35,191 bases of DNA. It comes from Turneriella sp. GTDB lineage: Bacteria; Spirochaetota; Leptospiria; Turneriellales; Turneriellaceae. The position numbers and the translations under genes were made by a program. The notes beneath the pieces were generated by a model, which was not told the origin of the DNA, did no database searches, and worked only from the letters and a program-made list of their open reading frames with translations. Location of the stretch: NCBI GenBank assembly GCA_019186965.1, contig JABARV010000007.1:1-35191 (forward strand), read 5' to 3'. Positions 1 through 8,354 of this stretch are shown here, piece by piece (the first letter of the stretch is position 1; every line of letters starts with the position of its first letter).

Positions 1-68
1 AATAAATCGGCAAAGTTAAGCGTTACCATTTGATATTGCTCTGTTACGGGTTCTTTATAGCGTGCCAT
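1..68 (-). CDS. Partial transposase N-terminus (putative)
   Basis: Only the first 22 codons are visible. They read MARYKEPVTEQYQMVTLNFA and continue with Asp-Leu before the window edge. The opening resembles the N-termini of IS1182-type DDE transposases, which often begin MARYK followed by a short polar stretch. No catalytic residues can be checked. The position next to an apparent IS end and a truncated host gene supports the call. It could also be an unrelated small gene. Confidence 0.4.
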   Translation of the reverse strand, partial: MARYKEPVTEQYQMVTLNFADL

Positions 69-124
69 AATATTACCAATACATAGATTCAAAAAAAAGT
101 CAAGTCGGGTTTTTCAACAGGCTC
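1..124 (-). mobile_element. End of an insertion sequence (IS1182-like?), cut by window edge
   Basis: A leftward reading frame starts at ATG 68 and runs off the window. About 45-55 bp behind that start lies the motif TTTTTCAACAGGCTC (about 110-124), which looks like the terminal inverted repeat of a transposon, although its partner end is outside the window. Immediately after it begins cysteine synthase homology that lacks its normal N-terminal half. Together these suggest that an element inserted into a cysteine synthase gene. The family assignment rests on recall of similar transposase N-termini and repeat ends and is tentative. Confidence 0.5.
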
Positions 125-126
125 AC

Positions 127-792
127 TTGGTTGCCCCTGCGCCTTTTTCAAATCCTAATAATTATTACCATATTGCGAAAAGAACGGCAGAAGAAATTTC
201 GGGAGCGTTTTGGGCAAACCAATTTGAAAATACTGCGAACGCCGACGCGCATTATTACGGCACAGGTCCCGAGCTTTGGGATGCATGCGGAGGTAAAATA
301 GATATTTTCGTTGCTTCTGCAGGAACCGGCGGAACAATTGGCGGAATTACCAAGTACCTTTCGGAAAAAAATCTACATACCCAATCGTACCTTGTAGACC
401 CTACAGGCTCGGGACTTTTTTCGTATATCACGACGGGAGAGTTTAAGGCGGAAGGAAATTCTATAACCGAAGGGATTGGGATAAACCGTCTTACCCAAAA
501 CTTTGCACAGGCGAAACTTAAAGGGGCAATCCAGGCATCGGACCAAGAAGCGATTGACCTTTGCCACTACCTAGCTAAACGCGAAGGGCTCTTTTTGGGA
601 AGCTCTGCCGCTTTAAACGCCGCAGGTGCTTTACGCCTTGCAAAGGGGGCACCCAAAGGCGCGACAATTGTAACCATTCTATGCGACGGGGGAGCGCGTT
701 ACCAAAGCCGCCTTTACAACACAACGTGGCTTCAAGAAAAAAAACTTTTGCCGCGTACAGTCGATGGAGCATGGTACAGTGCGTTACCGTAG
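127..792 (+). pseudogene. Cysteine synthase / PLP beta-family remnant, N-terminus missing
   Basis: The 221-residue frame matches the C-terminal two thirds of O-acetylserine sulfhydrylase/cystathionine beta-synthase-type enzymes. Visible landmarks are the NPNNY segment near the start, WANQFENTAN, the glycine-rich PLP-phosphate loop SAGTGGTIGG and the late GSSAALN motif. Family members are usually about 310-340 residues, so roughly 100-130 residues are absent, including the lysine that forms the Schiff base with PLP. The first codon used here is an arbitrary TTG with no ribosome site. The frame is open upstream to position 61, but that stretch is IS-like sequence. It converges on rppH, whose stop is 10 bp away. 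The product, if made, should be catalytically dead. Confidence 0.75.
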
Positions 793-801
793 AGGTGTAA
801 A

Positions 802-1302
802 TTATTTTTTTTCTAAAAAACGCGCTATCTCTGGTAGAAAAATTTTCTCAAGCGTAGCGTAGATTTCTTTTTTAAAAGGAACAATTTGGTTTGTTGCCTC
901 CGCCATAGGTATAAAATTTACGCGGGCAAATTCTTGCGTGTGCGTCGTTAAAATGGCGTCTGCCAAGGGATGGTCCCAGTACGCAAGATGCCATTTTTGC
1001 ATTTGGCCGCGGTAGAAATCTGTCATGCGCGGGATAACTAGCTCGGGGGGGAAATCGTAGTACATGTAGTCGGGCGCCTCGTAAAGGAACTGTGCATCTT
1101 TTATTCCTGTTTCTTCTGCAAGTTCACGGTGTGCCGCTACGCTAAAATCTTCCCCTTCGTCGACGCCCCCTTGTGGGTATTGCCATTTCCCTGGATTATC
1201 AAGGCGTTCACCGACTAAGACTAACCCTTTTTTGTTGAAGACAACAATACCCACATTGGGCCTATAAGGGAGGGTTAAACGGTCAAGGGGTGGTGTCTGC
1301 AT
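802..1302 (-). CDS. rppH: RNA pyrophosphohydrolase (Nudix, RppH-type)
   Basis: This 166-residue protein opens with the YRPNVGIVVFN segment typical of RppH/NudH. It carries a complete Nudix box at residues 45-67: G45, E51, R59-E60, E63-E64 and G66 are all in place (pattern GX5EX7REUXEEXGU). WQYPQGG just before the box is the RppH-style substrate region. RppH removes pyrophosphate from the 5' triphosphate end of mRNAs and so starts RNase E-dependent decay; some relatives hydrolyse diadenosine polyphosphates. Length is normal for the family. It stands alone, convergent with the cysteine synthase remnant. The assignment to RppH rather than a generic Nudix hydrolase rests on the N-terminal motif. 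Confidence 0.88.
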   Translation of the reverse strand: MQTPPLDRLTLPYRPNVGIVVFNKKGLVLVGERLDNPGKWQYPQGGVDEGEDFSVAAHRELAEETGIKDAQFLYEAPDYMYYDFPPELVIPRMTDFYRGQMQKWHLAYWDHPLADAILTTHTQEFARVNFIPMAEATNQIVPFKKEIYATLEKIFLPEIARFLEKK

Positions 1303-1459
1303 GCGCGATACTATACGCTTAGTAAAGTCCCGTCAATAGATTTTTATCCTTTCCAATGTATAGAAGACGAAAGAAAAATGGTTTACAGAGGTAGTCCTGC
1401 GTTAGACTCAAGCAAAAGGTAGTAAAAAACCTACTTTGGAAACTTTTTAAGGAGACTTT

Positions 1460-1981
1460 ATGAAAAAGATTTTAGCTTTAACCGCTGCAATGGCAATTTC
1501 GTCAGCAGCTTTTGGTGCGAACGTGAAGGCGAGTAAGTTTGGTGTAGATTTTAGTTATGCAAATCAGTTGCCTACGCTCGGAGTAATGTGGCATGTAACC
1601 GATATGATTGCATTGCGCCCATCGTTGGGGTTTAGCAGCACAACAACTGACCCTAACACAGGTTCAACGACAGTATTAAATTTTGGTATTGCAGTACCCA
1701 TTTATTTGGCAAATTTTAATGCATTAGATTTGTATGTTGCGCCCGGCTTTACGTACAAATCTACGAACACTAAACCGGCAACAGGCTCTTCTACAACTGC
1801 CTCAGATATCGGTGTTACTGCAGCGCTCGGCCTTCAAGTAAAAGTTACTGACCAGTTGCACCTTTTTGGTGAAATGGGTCTTGGCTATACAGGCTCCAAT
1901 AACGGTGGTAGCCCTGCTGCAAAATCAACTGTGATTGCAACTGGTACTACATCTATCGGCGCAACTTTCTACTTCAACTAA
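1460..1981 (+). CDS. Small outer-membrane beta-barrel protein
   Basis: The product has 173 residues. The start is well defined: AAGGAG lies seven bases before the ATG. A signal peptide, MKKILALTAAMAISSAAFGA, is followed by alternating hydrophobic/polar strands (for example DLYVAPGFTY, LHLFGEMGLGY) and an aromatic C-terminus, GATFYFN, as in OmpW/OmpX-like eight-strand barrels that are recognised by the BAM complex. No catalytic motif is visible. The gene is monocistronic and followed by a strong intrinsic terminator at 2007-2050. It shares its style with the barrel at 13459-14088 but is clearly not a copy. Function is unknown. Confidence 0.7.
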   Translation: MKKILALTAAMAISSAAFGANVKASKFGVDFSYANQLPTLGVMWHVTDMIALRPSLGFSSTTTDPNTGSTTVLNFGIAVPIYLANFNALDLYVAPGFTYKSTNTKPATGSSTTASDIGVTAALGLQVKVTDQLHLFGEMGLGYTGSNNGGSPAAKSTVIATGTTSIGATFYFN

Positions 1982-2006
1982 TTTAGCCACGTAGAACACG
2001 CTTTCT

Positions 2007-2050
2007 GCCCATTATCGGATGCGCAAGCATCCGTGGTGGGCTTTTCTTTT
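2007..2050 (+). terminator. Rho-independent terminator after barrel gene
   Basis: Inner arms CGGATGC and GCATCCG pair around a 3-nt loop and are extended by GCCCA/TGGGC outer arms. TTTTCTTTT follows directly. It lies 26 bp past the stop of the barrel gene. Confidence 0.85.
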
Positions 2051-2088
2051 AGTTTGGCATCCTCCATCTTATTTAGCATATATACCTC

Positions 2089-2382
2089 ATGTTGCTTTCG
2101 ATGGATAGCCTCACAATCTACCGCCGCTTAAAGTCGAGCAAAATGCCCGAGAAGGCCGCAAAAGAAGTCGCAGATATCCTTACCTCAATTCGCGACAACG
2201 AATTGGCCACTAAACCGGATTTAGAAACTGCACGACAAGCTCTCAAAAACGATGTTGAAATCGTAAAAGCACAATTACAAACAGAAATCGAAAAATCCAA
2301 AAATGCGCTCATTATGTGGATTGCCGGTCTCATGGCTGCACAAACGGCGGCAACGGTTACTCTAATAAAGCTATTGCGTTAA
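2089..2382 (+). CDS. DUF1640-like coiled-coil protein with C-terminal TM helix
   Basis: This 97-residue protein has an N-terminal polar segment (YRRLKSSKMPEKAAKEVADI), an ELATKPDLE motif and a heptad-like coiled coil (VEIVKAQLQTEIEKSK). It ends with one membrane helix (ALIMWIAGLMAAQTAATVTLI). This is the architecture of small DUF1640/CCDC90-like bacterial proteins, which carry the same ELATK-D element; their role is not established. ATG 2101 (MDSLTIY) is an equally good start, as no ribosome site distinguishes it from 2089. The 3' end overlaps the convergent TPR gene by 4 bp. These genes often occur as stand-alone units near mobile or stress loci, which matches the lack of partners here. Confidence 0.7.
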   Translation: MLLSMDSLTIYRRLKSSKMPEKAAKEVADILTSIRDNELATKPDLETARQALKNDVEIVKAQLQTEIEKSKNALIMWIAGLMAAQTAATVTLIKLLR

Positions 2383-4328
2383 GGTTCTACTTTCAAAACC
2401 ACTGTATCGCCGGCCTTTAGGTGGTTGGTTGCGTTTGGAACGTTGCTTTTTGCTTCCAGAATATCAAAATCAGCACGTATAACTTTAAATTCACGCGTAT
2501 TTCCCATTTTGTCGAAAATGGCGAGGGTTGTGCCTTTAGAAATCCTGTCCCGTTTCCCTGTATTTACTAAAATAGATTCTCCATCTTGTATGCGTAAAAT
2601 ATTGGCGCTTAAGGGGGCGTTTTTAAAAACAAAAGTAGCTAACCGTACCGACGCTTTACTCAAATAGTTGCGCCCTTCTGCTTTAAAATTTTCGAGTGCA
2701 ACACGAATTCCCGAATCGGCGTCGACAAGCTCTGCTTCTACAGAGATGCCGTGGCGGGTTTCTGTGAAAAAACCTGTTAGTACAAGCCCAAGCGTACGGC
2801 GCCTAAAAGGTTGGATGTTTTCTTCGGCGTCTATAGCCGTTTTGTACGTTGTTTTTAGGATGCGTAGGTTCTCAGGAGTAAAAATTTGTGCCTCGGGTAA
2901 ATTTACCATTTCGCGAGAAATCGAGCGTACACGCCCGTAGTCTTGCAGTGCCACCCGTGTCCTGTCAGAAAGCGCGACGCCCCCTAAAGGGTGGTCGTGC
3001 AGTGGATCTTTTGTACGGAAAGGGTATACATGGATGGGAACGGGGTTTTTATTATGTTCCGGGGTAGGAAATCCTTCTTTAACGTACCAAATACCGCGGC
3101 GCTCGCTTTCAAACTGCTCAACCCTCTCGCGTGCCTCGCGGCTTTGTGTCGCGCCGCGTAAGAAAAAGAGTTCGTCCGACAACCTTTCATAATCTTTTTT
3201 GCGGCGGAAATACTGGGTTAAATCTTCGTGTACGGCGATATACGCAGGGAAAAGGAATTCTGCCCAACGCAAATTTTCTAAAGCAAAGGCGTCGCTATTT
3301 TCGCGCATTGCACGTTTTGCAATTTGGTAGTGGTAACGCGCTGCTTTTGTAAGTATAGGATGCTCGCGCCTCTGGTTTAAGGAAAGGCGCAAAAGTTCTT
3401 CTTGGTGTCGGGTAAGGTCGTCGTCCTCGTTGCGCCGTAAATAGGCGTTCAGGTATTCTTCCGCGCCATTAGCATGGCAAAGCGCGTAGACAACGACTAC
3501 GCTGCGCATTTCTTTTTCGGTTTGGATAAGTTTGTTTAAGTAGTCGCTCGCTTCGTTGCATTTTCCTGTAACTGCCAAAAGTTGCGCGAGCATTAAATTA
3601 ACCGACAGGTTTTGCGGGTTGTTTGAATACGCGTGCCGCAACGCGTCTAATGCACGTAGAGCAGCGTCGCTTTCGAGAGAAAATATTCCGCTTGGGGTAT
3701 CTTTAAAGAAGGCGTCGATACGCGCACGGGCGATAGCGACAGCAAGTTCGTTATTTTCAGGAATGAGGGATTGTATTTTTCTAAACTCGTCCTCTGCTTT
3801 TTGGAACTGTTTTAGTTTCAAATAAAGCCCAGCAAGCCGTACACGCGTTTCGGTATGCCCCGGGTTGTTACGTAAAATACCGTCGATTTTACGCTTTGCT
3901 AAAGCGTATTGCCCGTTATCGATAAGCACCTGTGCGCGTAAGGAGTCTGCGTCGGAGTTTAGCCGTTTTTTGTTTTCAACGGTACTAAGGCATTTTTCAA
4001 ACGCAGCGTTGTTTTTAAGTTTTAGTTCAATACGTGCGCACAAAATAGCGGCTTTGTCGTTTTCTGCATCTAAACGAAGCGCCTTTTGGATTAATTCTTC
4101 TGCGCTTTTAGTCTCGAGAGAGTCGTTCAAAATTTGCGAAAGTAGAATTAACGCCGGCACGTAATTTCCGTTGCGCCGTAATGATTCGCGTGCCATGTCA
4201 CTTGCGCGTATAGTGTCGCCTTTAGTAGCAAGCTTTACCGCTTCGTCGTAATAGTACTGCGCGGAGTTTGGCGCTGCAAAGCGTGTTGCGGCAAAAGTAA
4301 AGAGTAAAAGGACAAAGAATTTTTTCAT
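2379..4328 (-). CDS. Secreted TPR-repeat protein
   Basis: The 649-residue product begins with a signal peptide (MKKFFVLLLFTFAATRFA). Tandem TPR-like helices fill roughly residues 22-400 (for example NNPGHTETRVRLAGLYLKLK, and NPQNLSVNLMLAQLLAVTGK). The C-terminal third is a mixed alpha/beta region ending in a small beta domain (RISKGTTLAIFDKMGNTREF, then AGDTVVLKVEP). That ending resembles the FlgT C-terminal fold, but this is only a visual impression. The start codon overlaps the stop of the upstream VWA gene as ATGA, so the two are probably translationally coupled and function together in the periplasm. No enzyme motif is visible. A scaffold or assembly role for an envelope complex is plausible but unproven. 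Confidence 0.7.
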   Translation of the reverse strand: MKKFFVLLLFTFAATRFAAPNSAQYYYDEAVKLATKGDTIRASDMARESLRRNGNYVPALILLSQILNDSLETKSAEELIQKALRLDAENDKAAILCARIELKLKNNAAFEKCLSTVENKKRLNSDADSLRAQVLIDNGQYALAKRKIDGILRNNPGHTETRVRLAGLYLKLKQFQKAEDEFRKIQSLIPENNELAVAIARARIDAFFKDTPSGIFSLESDAALRALDALRHAYSNNPQNLSVNLMLAQLLAVTGKCNEASDYLNKLIQTEKEMRSVVVVYALCHANGAEEYLNAYLRRNEDDDLTRHQEELLRLSLNQRREHPILTKAARYHYQIAKRAMRENSDAFALENLRWAEFLFPAYIAVHEDLTQYFRRKKDYERLSDELFFLRGATQSREARERVEQFESERRGIWYVKEGFPTPEHNKNPVPIHVYPFRTKDPLHDHPLGGVALSDRTRVALQDYGRVRSISREMVNLPEAQIFTPENLRILKTTYKTAIDAEENIQPFRRRTLGLVLTGFFTETRHGISVEAELVDADSGIRVALENFKAEGRNYLSKASVRLATFVFKNAPLSANILRIQDGESILVNTGKRDRISKGTTLAIFDKMGNTREFKVIRADFDILEAKSNVPNATNHLKAGDTVVLKVEP

Positions 4329-6454
4329 GGTATAAAATATCCGTTTAAATCAAGCCCGCGCCGTTCACGAAAACGCGCCATTACACGCAAGTCGACGTAT
4401 TGCCCGCGCACCTGTTTTTTCATTTTGCTCTTGTATCCCAACAAATAACGGACTTCGTTTTGCGAACGTAAGATATTTTCAATTTTGGGATCAATTTCTA
4501 GTGCACGGTAGTACATACCGCCGGTTTTTTCAGCGAGTTCTTTAAGGGTATCGCGTGCGTCGCTTGTGTAAGCAGGGTTCTCAAAGCTTACGACAAAAAT
4601 AGGAATATGGTTTGCGCGTGCATAATCTATAATCCGTACCTTAGTATACGGATTGAGTGCGTCGTCGTCCATTCCGCCGTCGGTGATATAAAGCACTGCG
4701 CGTTTCCCCTCTTTGTTTAATAAATCGCTTAAGGAATCGTAAAGCGCAGCGCTTGCTGTTTTCAAAGGCTTTTCTGTCAAAAAATCTGGGTTCAATCCTG
4801 TTCGAATCGACTTGAGGAGGGCCAAGCGCGAGGCGGTAAAGTCGCTTTCGCGGCGGATATCTTCGCCGTGCGTTAAGATTTCAAAGCGATCTTTTTCGCG
4901 TATTTTGGTAAAAATGTGGTCGAGAACCCATGGTAGTTGGGTCTCGTAGTCTTTCATGCGCGTGCTTCGAGAAACAAGGATTGCCATTTGTAAAATATCT
5001 TCAAACTGGCTAAGGTACGCCGTATCCAAATTTCCTACGGGAGCATCGTTTTCTAAAACTTTAAAATCTTCTGCTTTAAGCTCTGTTAAATAATTTGTTT
5101 TTCCCGCGCTTGCTCTATTTTTTTCGCCTGTCGCTACGGTAACATAAATTCCTATAATAGGAAATTTTGCAGCATTTACTTTTTCGACATGCAAATAGAG
5201 TGGGGCAAATTTTTCGCTTTGTGGAACAAACTGTATAACTTCGCTTGCTCCGTAGTCCGCGACGTATAAATTACGGAAAGCATCGAAAGAAGCTGCATAC
5301 GCTCGTGCAAACTCGACAAAGCGCCCTTCGTTGTTACGGTAGCCTTTAAGTGTGTCTAAAATTTCGCCCGCAGTGTTCATTTTTAAAATTCCTGCGCTCT
5401 CGTCTGCAATAAGAAATACGCTCTCGTCATCGTCCCATTCAATGTGGCGTGGCTTTTTAAGTTCGCGGGGAGAATATTCTGCGACAATACTGCCGTAGCG
5501 GTCGAAGTGTGTAACGCGTCCAGCGGTGGGTTCGGTAATCCAAATCGCGTCTTCGTTACACCACACGCCAAAAGGCGATACCAAACTATCTACATCCTGT
5601 GGCCTTTGGATTTCTGCAATAAAGGCGCCGTTGTCTGCAATACGCTGGAGCCGATTGTTTTCTGAATCGGCGACGATAAATTCTCCCTTGCGGTGGCATA
5701 ACCCTGCGGGTGCGCGAAATTCTAACTGTCCGCTGCCCGATTTTCCAATTGCTTTTGGATTAAAAAAGTATGAGAAGAAGAGGGGAGCCTTTTTCTTAAG
5801 CCGGTGTATTTTATCCTCTTTAAAATCTGAAATCCAAACTTCATCTTCGTTTTGCGCAAACGCCATTGGGTAGCCAAGTTTTCCAGAAATACGGTGTTGG
5901 TTTTCAACAGGCTCGCCTTGTGCAGAGTACGATACCATGCTTCCAATATCAAAATTCCCGAGCGAAAGTACGGCGAATCTGTCGGGGTTAATTAACCCTA
6001 CAAATGTTGGCCGGTTGTAGCGGTAGCCTTGCGTGCGCGGCAATACGCGCAAGAACTCTGTTGCTTTCACCGTTTGGTTTTCATCCACTGAAGAGAGCGC
6101 TTCAATGCGATTTTTAAGAGTAAGGTCGTGCGGCATTGTACGCGCTAATGCTTCGTATTCATCGAGGGCGTCGCTCAATTGTCCTGAAAAATAATATGCT
6201 TCTGCAAGAAAGCGGCGTGCCCAATGGAACTGCGGATTTATGCGTAACGCTTCTGAAAGTTTTTCTACAGCCGCGTCAAATTTGCGGTCTTGAAAAAGAA
6301 GCCAACCTTTTTGGAATTCTTCGTCAGCTTGGTTTTGCCTAATCCCCAGTGCGGGGGCAAAAACTGCATACGCAACGGACGCAGCAAAAATTATTCCGAG
6401 CGCAACAAAAAAAAATCGGAACCTACGGATAAATGAGGCACTATATTCTGCCAT
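4325..6454 (-). CDS. TPR - NHL propeller - VWA envelope protein
   Basis: The 709-residue product has an N-terminal membrane anchor or uncleaved signal (about 10-33) and TPR helices (about 43-110). An NHL/SMP-30-like beta-propeller follows (about 150-415), with repeated units such as FIVADSENNRLQRI and NLYVADYGASEVIQF. A VWFA-related domain ends it (about 460-690), announced by EDFKVLENDAP and retaining YITDGG. The usual MIDAS signature DxSxS is replaced by SRSTR at 495-499, so the metal site is probably lost. The protein is coupled by ATGA to the TPR gene downstream and sits 77 bp below the GHKL-like ATPase gene. The architecture suggests a periplasmic protein-protein interaction scaffold. 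No specific function can be assigned. Confidence 0.75.
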   Translation of the reverse strand: MAEYSASFIRRFRFFFVALGIIFAASVAYAVFAPALGIRQNQADEEFQKGWLLFQDRKFDAAVEKLSEALRINPQFHWARRFLAEAYYFSGQLSDALDEYEALARTMPHDLTLKNRIEALSSVDENQTVKATEFLRVLPRTQGYRYNRPTFVGLINPDRFAVLSLGNFDIGSMVSYSAQGEPVENQHRISGKLGYPMAFAQNEDEVWISDFKEDKIHRLKKKAPLFFSYFFNPKAIGKSGSGQLEFRAPAGLCHRKGEFIVADSENNRLQRIADNGAFIAEIQRPQDVDSLVSPFGVWCNEDAIWITEPTAGRVTHFDRYGSIVAEYSPRELKKPRHIEWDDDESVFLIADESAGILKMNTAGEILDTLKGYRNNEGRFVEFARAYAASFDAFRNLYVADYGASEVIQFVPQSEKFAPLYLHVEKVNAAKFPIIGIYVTVATGEKNRASAGKTNYLTELKAEDFKVLENDAPVGNLDTAYLSQFEDILQMAILVSRSTRMKDYETQLPWVLDHIFTKIREKDRFEILTHGEDIRRESDFTASRLALLKSIRTGLNPDFLTEKPLKTASAALYDSLSDLLNKEGKRAVLYITDGGMDDDALNPYTKVRIIDYARANHIPIFVVSFENPAYTSDARDTLKELAEKTGGMYYRALEIDPKIENILRSQNEVRYLLGYKSKMKKQVRGQYVDLRVMARFRERRGLDLNGYFIP

Positions 6455-6531
6455 GAAAGATGAGACATAATCCCATGGGGGCGGCCGTTCGTCAAGTGTA
6501 TTCTGCTATTGGAATTGGCGCATGATGCTCC

Positions 6532-7248
6532 TTAAACACTTGCCACTACGTCGTGCGGGCGTAACCTTTTAGGGATGTAATTTTCGTGCAAAGGAATTTC
6601 AACACGTGCGATGGTTTCGTTTTTGAAGTCTGTCGAAATAGACAGCGCATGCGGATCGATTGACGAAGATTTAAGCGCCATAAGGCTTAAAATTATACCT
6701 AACCCCGCACCCTCTGTTTCATCGACGTTTTCCATCATAAACTCGGAGATATCTTTACAATCCATTGCTTGGCGTAGTTTTTCGCGCACCCGCATCTCTT
6801 CTATTTTAGACATGGCTAGATTGTTTTTGACTTCGATGATGATGCGATCGGCATCAAAATCGAATACGGTTTGCACGTTAAGGCTTGCCTGTTTCGCTTT
6901 TGTCCCGTACTCAAAAGGCATGGTTTCGCTAATTGCCTCACGGAAAAGGCGCATACCGCGTTCGTAATCAGCCGGATTTTTAACATCGAGATTATTTTCA
7001 AGAAAAAGTAGTCGTTTAAAATTCGCTTTTGCCGCGTTGACTGTAAGCTCTTTAATAAGCATCGCAATTGCAGAGGCAAGCTCTGGCCTTGAAAATTGCG
7101 TGAGGACACGTTTGATAAAATGGCGCATAAAAAACTCGGTAACAGGAATAAATCCGTACGCTTTAACAATAAGGCGCTCGTTTGAGGCGACAACTTTTTC
7201 AACGGCATCCAAAATTTTATCGGAAAGTACGATAGGTCTTTCAGGCAT
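6532..7248 (-). CDS. Stand-alone GHKL (histidine-kinase-like) ATPase-domain protein
   Basis: In 238 residues there is an N-box-like motif, IKELTVNAAKAN (65-76), and a G-box-like motif, EGAGLGIILS (179-188). These are the two ends of a Bergerat ATP-binding fold. The middle G1 motif is degenerate (VKNNLAM, about 140-146, in place of DxGxG). No phospho-accepting histidine, receiver or membrane segment is seen. Stand-alone proteins of this kind act as anti-sigma-like kinases or regulatory ATPases, and I recall similar conserved proteins in spirochaetes. It begins the minus-strand group that continues with the VWA and TPR genes, so it may regulate or energise that module. This is inference. Confidence 0.65.
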   Translation of the reverse strand: MPERPIVLSDKILDAVEKVVASNERLIVKAYGFIPVTEFFMRHFIKRVLTQFSRPELASAIAMLIKELTVNAAKANFKRLLFLENNLDVKNPADYERGMRLFREAISETMPFEYGTKAKQASLNVQTVFDFDADRIIIEVKNNLAMSKIEEMRVREKLRQAMDCKDISEFMMENVDETEGAGLGIILSLMALKSSSIDPHALSISTDFKNETIARVEIPLHENYIPKRLRPHDVVASV

Positions 7249-7267
7249 AGTCTGGGCATTTTAAAAA

Positions 7268-7299
7268 ATATAGTAAAAATGTACATTCATTTACTATTT
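7268..7299. promoter_or_regulatory. AT-rich inverted repeat in divergent intergenic region
   Basis: ATAGTAAA (7270-7277) and its complement TTTACTAT (7290-7297) face each other across 12 bases. They lie between the divergent GHKL-like ATPase gene and rluD, 20 bp from the ATPase start. The size and spacing would suit an operator for a dimeric regulator of either gene. No -35/-10 pair was clear enough to call. Confidence 0.25.
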
Positions 7300-7384
7300 A
7301 TCTTTACCAAAAACTCTATACAGCGTGTCGAAGTTGTAGAAAATTTTTTTTAAGAAACTTTGGCGAGACTTTGGAAAATCCTAA

Positions 7385-8353
7385 ATGGAATTACGTAAAA
7401 TTAGCTTAACGTTACCTGCGGGTATAAGGCTTGATAAATTTCTTTTCGACGCTTTGAACGAAAAAGGAGAAGGTTTGTCTCGTTCGCGTATACAATCGCT
7501 TATTGAAGAGGGTAACCTTTTAGGGTTAGGTGCGGCAAAAACAAAGCCATCGTATAAAGCCAAAGAACCCGTCGCGATAGAAATCCACCTACCTTCGGCC
7601 AAAGAGGTGGCGCTAAAGCCGCTGAAACTTAAAATTCCTGTTTTGTACGAAGATAAATATTTAGCCGTCGTGCATAAGCCGCAGGGGATGACAGTCCACC
7701 CGGGGGCGGGAACGGCTGATGATACTTTGGTGCATGCTCTCCTCCACAATATCGATACACTTTCGCCGAGTAAAGACAGGCCAGGGATTGTGCATCGCCT
7801 CGATAGGGAGACCGAAGGCGTGATGCTCATCGCAAAAACAGAAGGTGCGCGCGAAAGGCTTTCTGAAGCTTTCGCCGAACGAAAAATTTCAAAAACGTAC
7901 GAAGCGCTTGTTTGGGGAAAAGTTACGCTTCCCAAAGATGTGTCGGGATTTATTTGGCGCGACATCCACGACAGAAAAAAAATGCGTTTTGGAGAAAATA
8001 TTCCAGAGCGCGTAAAGCGTGCACGTAGTGCAGAACTTCTCATCGAAGAAGAAGAGCCGTTAAAACATGCAACACGCCTAAAAATTAAACTTATTACGGG
8101 GCGTACGCACCAAATACGCACGACGTGTGCGTACTTTAATGCCCCTATTATTGGCGATACGCTTTACGGTAAAGACGTTGAAAAAATAAAACTTTATAAA
8201 TTGCCGAAAGCAACGCAGCAAAAAATTTTTTCAGGCGGCATGATGCTCGTCGCACGTTCGCTTACCTTTACGCACCCGTTCCTTAAAAAAAAACTTACCT
8301 GTTCAATCGACTTACCCGAAAAATTTTTGCTTCTTAGGGATGCACTGGGATAA
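7385..8353 (+). CDS. rluD: 23S rRNA pseudouridine synthase (RluD-type)
   Basis: The 322-residue enzyme has an N-terminal S4 RNA-binding domain (RLDKFLFDALNEKGEGLSRS, about 15-34) and the RluA-family catalytic domain. The catalytic motif IVHRLDRETEGVMLIAKT places the nucleophile at Asp140. GRTHQIRTTCAYFNAPIIGD is the conserved C-terminal motif. RluD makes pseudouridines in helix 69 of 23S rRNA; the S4 domain and length fit RluD better than RluA. A second family member without an S4 domain is encoded at 29374-30192. It overlaps or abuts the sulfatase gene, whose probable ATG (8355) follows the rluD stop by one base, so they are likely cotranscribed. Confidence 0.85.
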   Translation: MELRKISLTLPAGIRLDKFLFDALNEKGEGLSRSRIQSLIEEGNLLGLGAAKTKPSYKAKEPVAIEIHLPSAKEVALKPLKLKIPVLYEDKYLAVVHKPQGMTVHPGAGTADDTLVHALLHNIDTLSPSKDRPGIVHRLDRETEGVMLIAKTEGARERLSEAFAERKISKTYEALVWGKVTLPKDVSGFIWRDIHDRKKMRFGENIPERVKRARSAELLIEEEEPLKHATRLKIKLITGRTHQIRTTCAYFNAPIIGDTLYGKDVEKIKLYKLPKATQQKIFSGGMMLVARSLTFTHPFLKKKLTCSIDLPEKFLLLRDALG

Positions 8354-8354
8354 A

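Noticed and set aside
4785-4815. GTTCGAATCGA resembling a tRNA T-arm
   Set aside because: No acceptor stem or anticodon arm can be drawn, and it lies within a conserved protein-coding gene.
5890-5916. TTTTCAACAGGCTC also occurs inside the VWA gene
   Set aside because: It lies in an intact coding region with no break or partner repeat, so it is taken as a chance match to the IS end at 111-124.
7381-8121. Minus-strand frame of 246 residues opposite rluD
   Set aside because: Antisense shadow of a clear RluD gene; Ser/Arg-rich composition without motifs.
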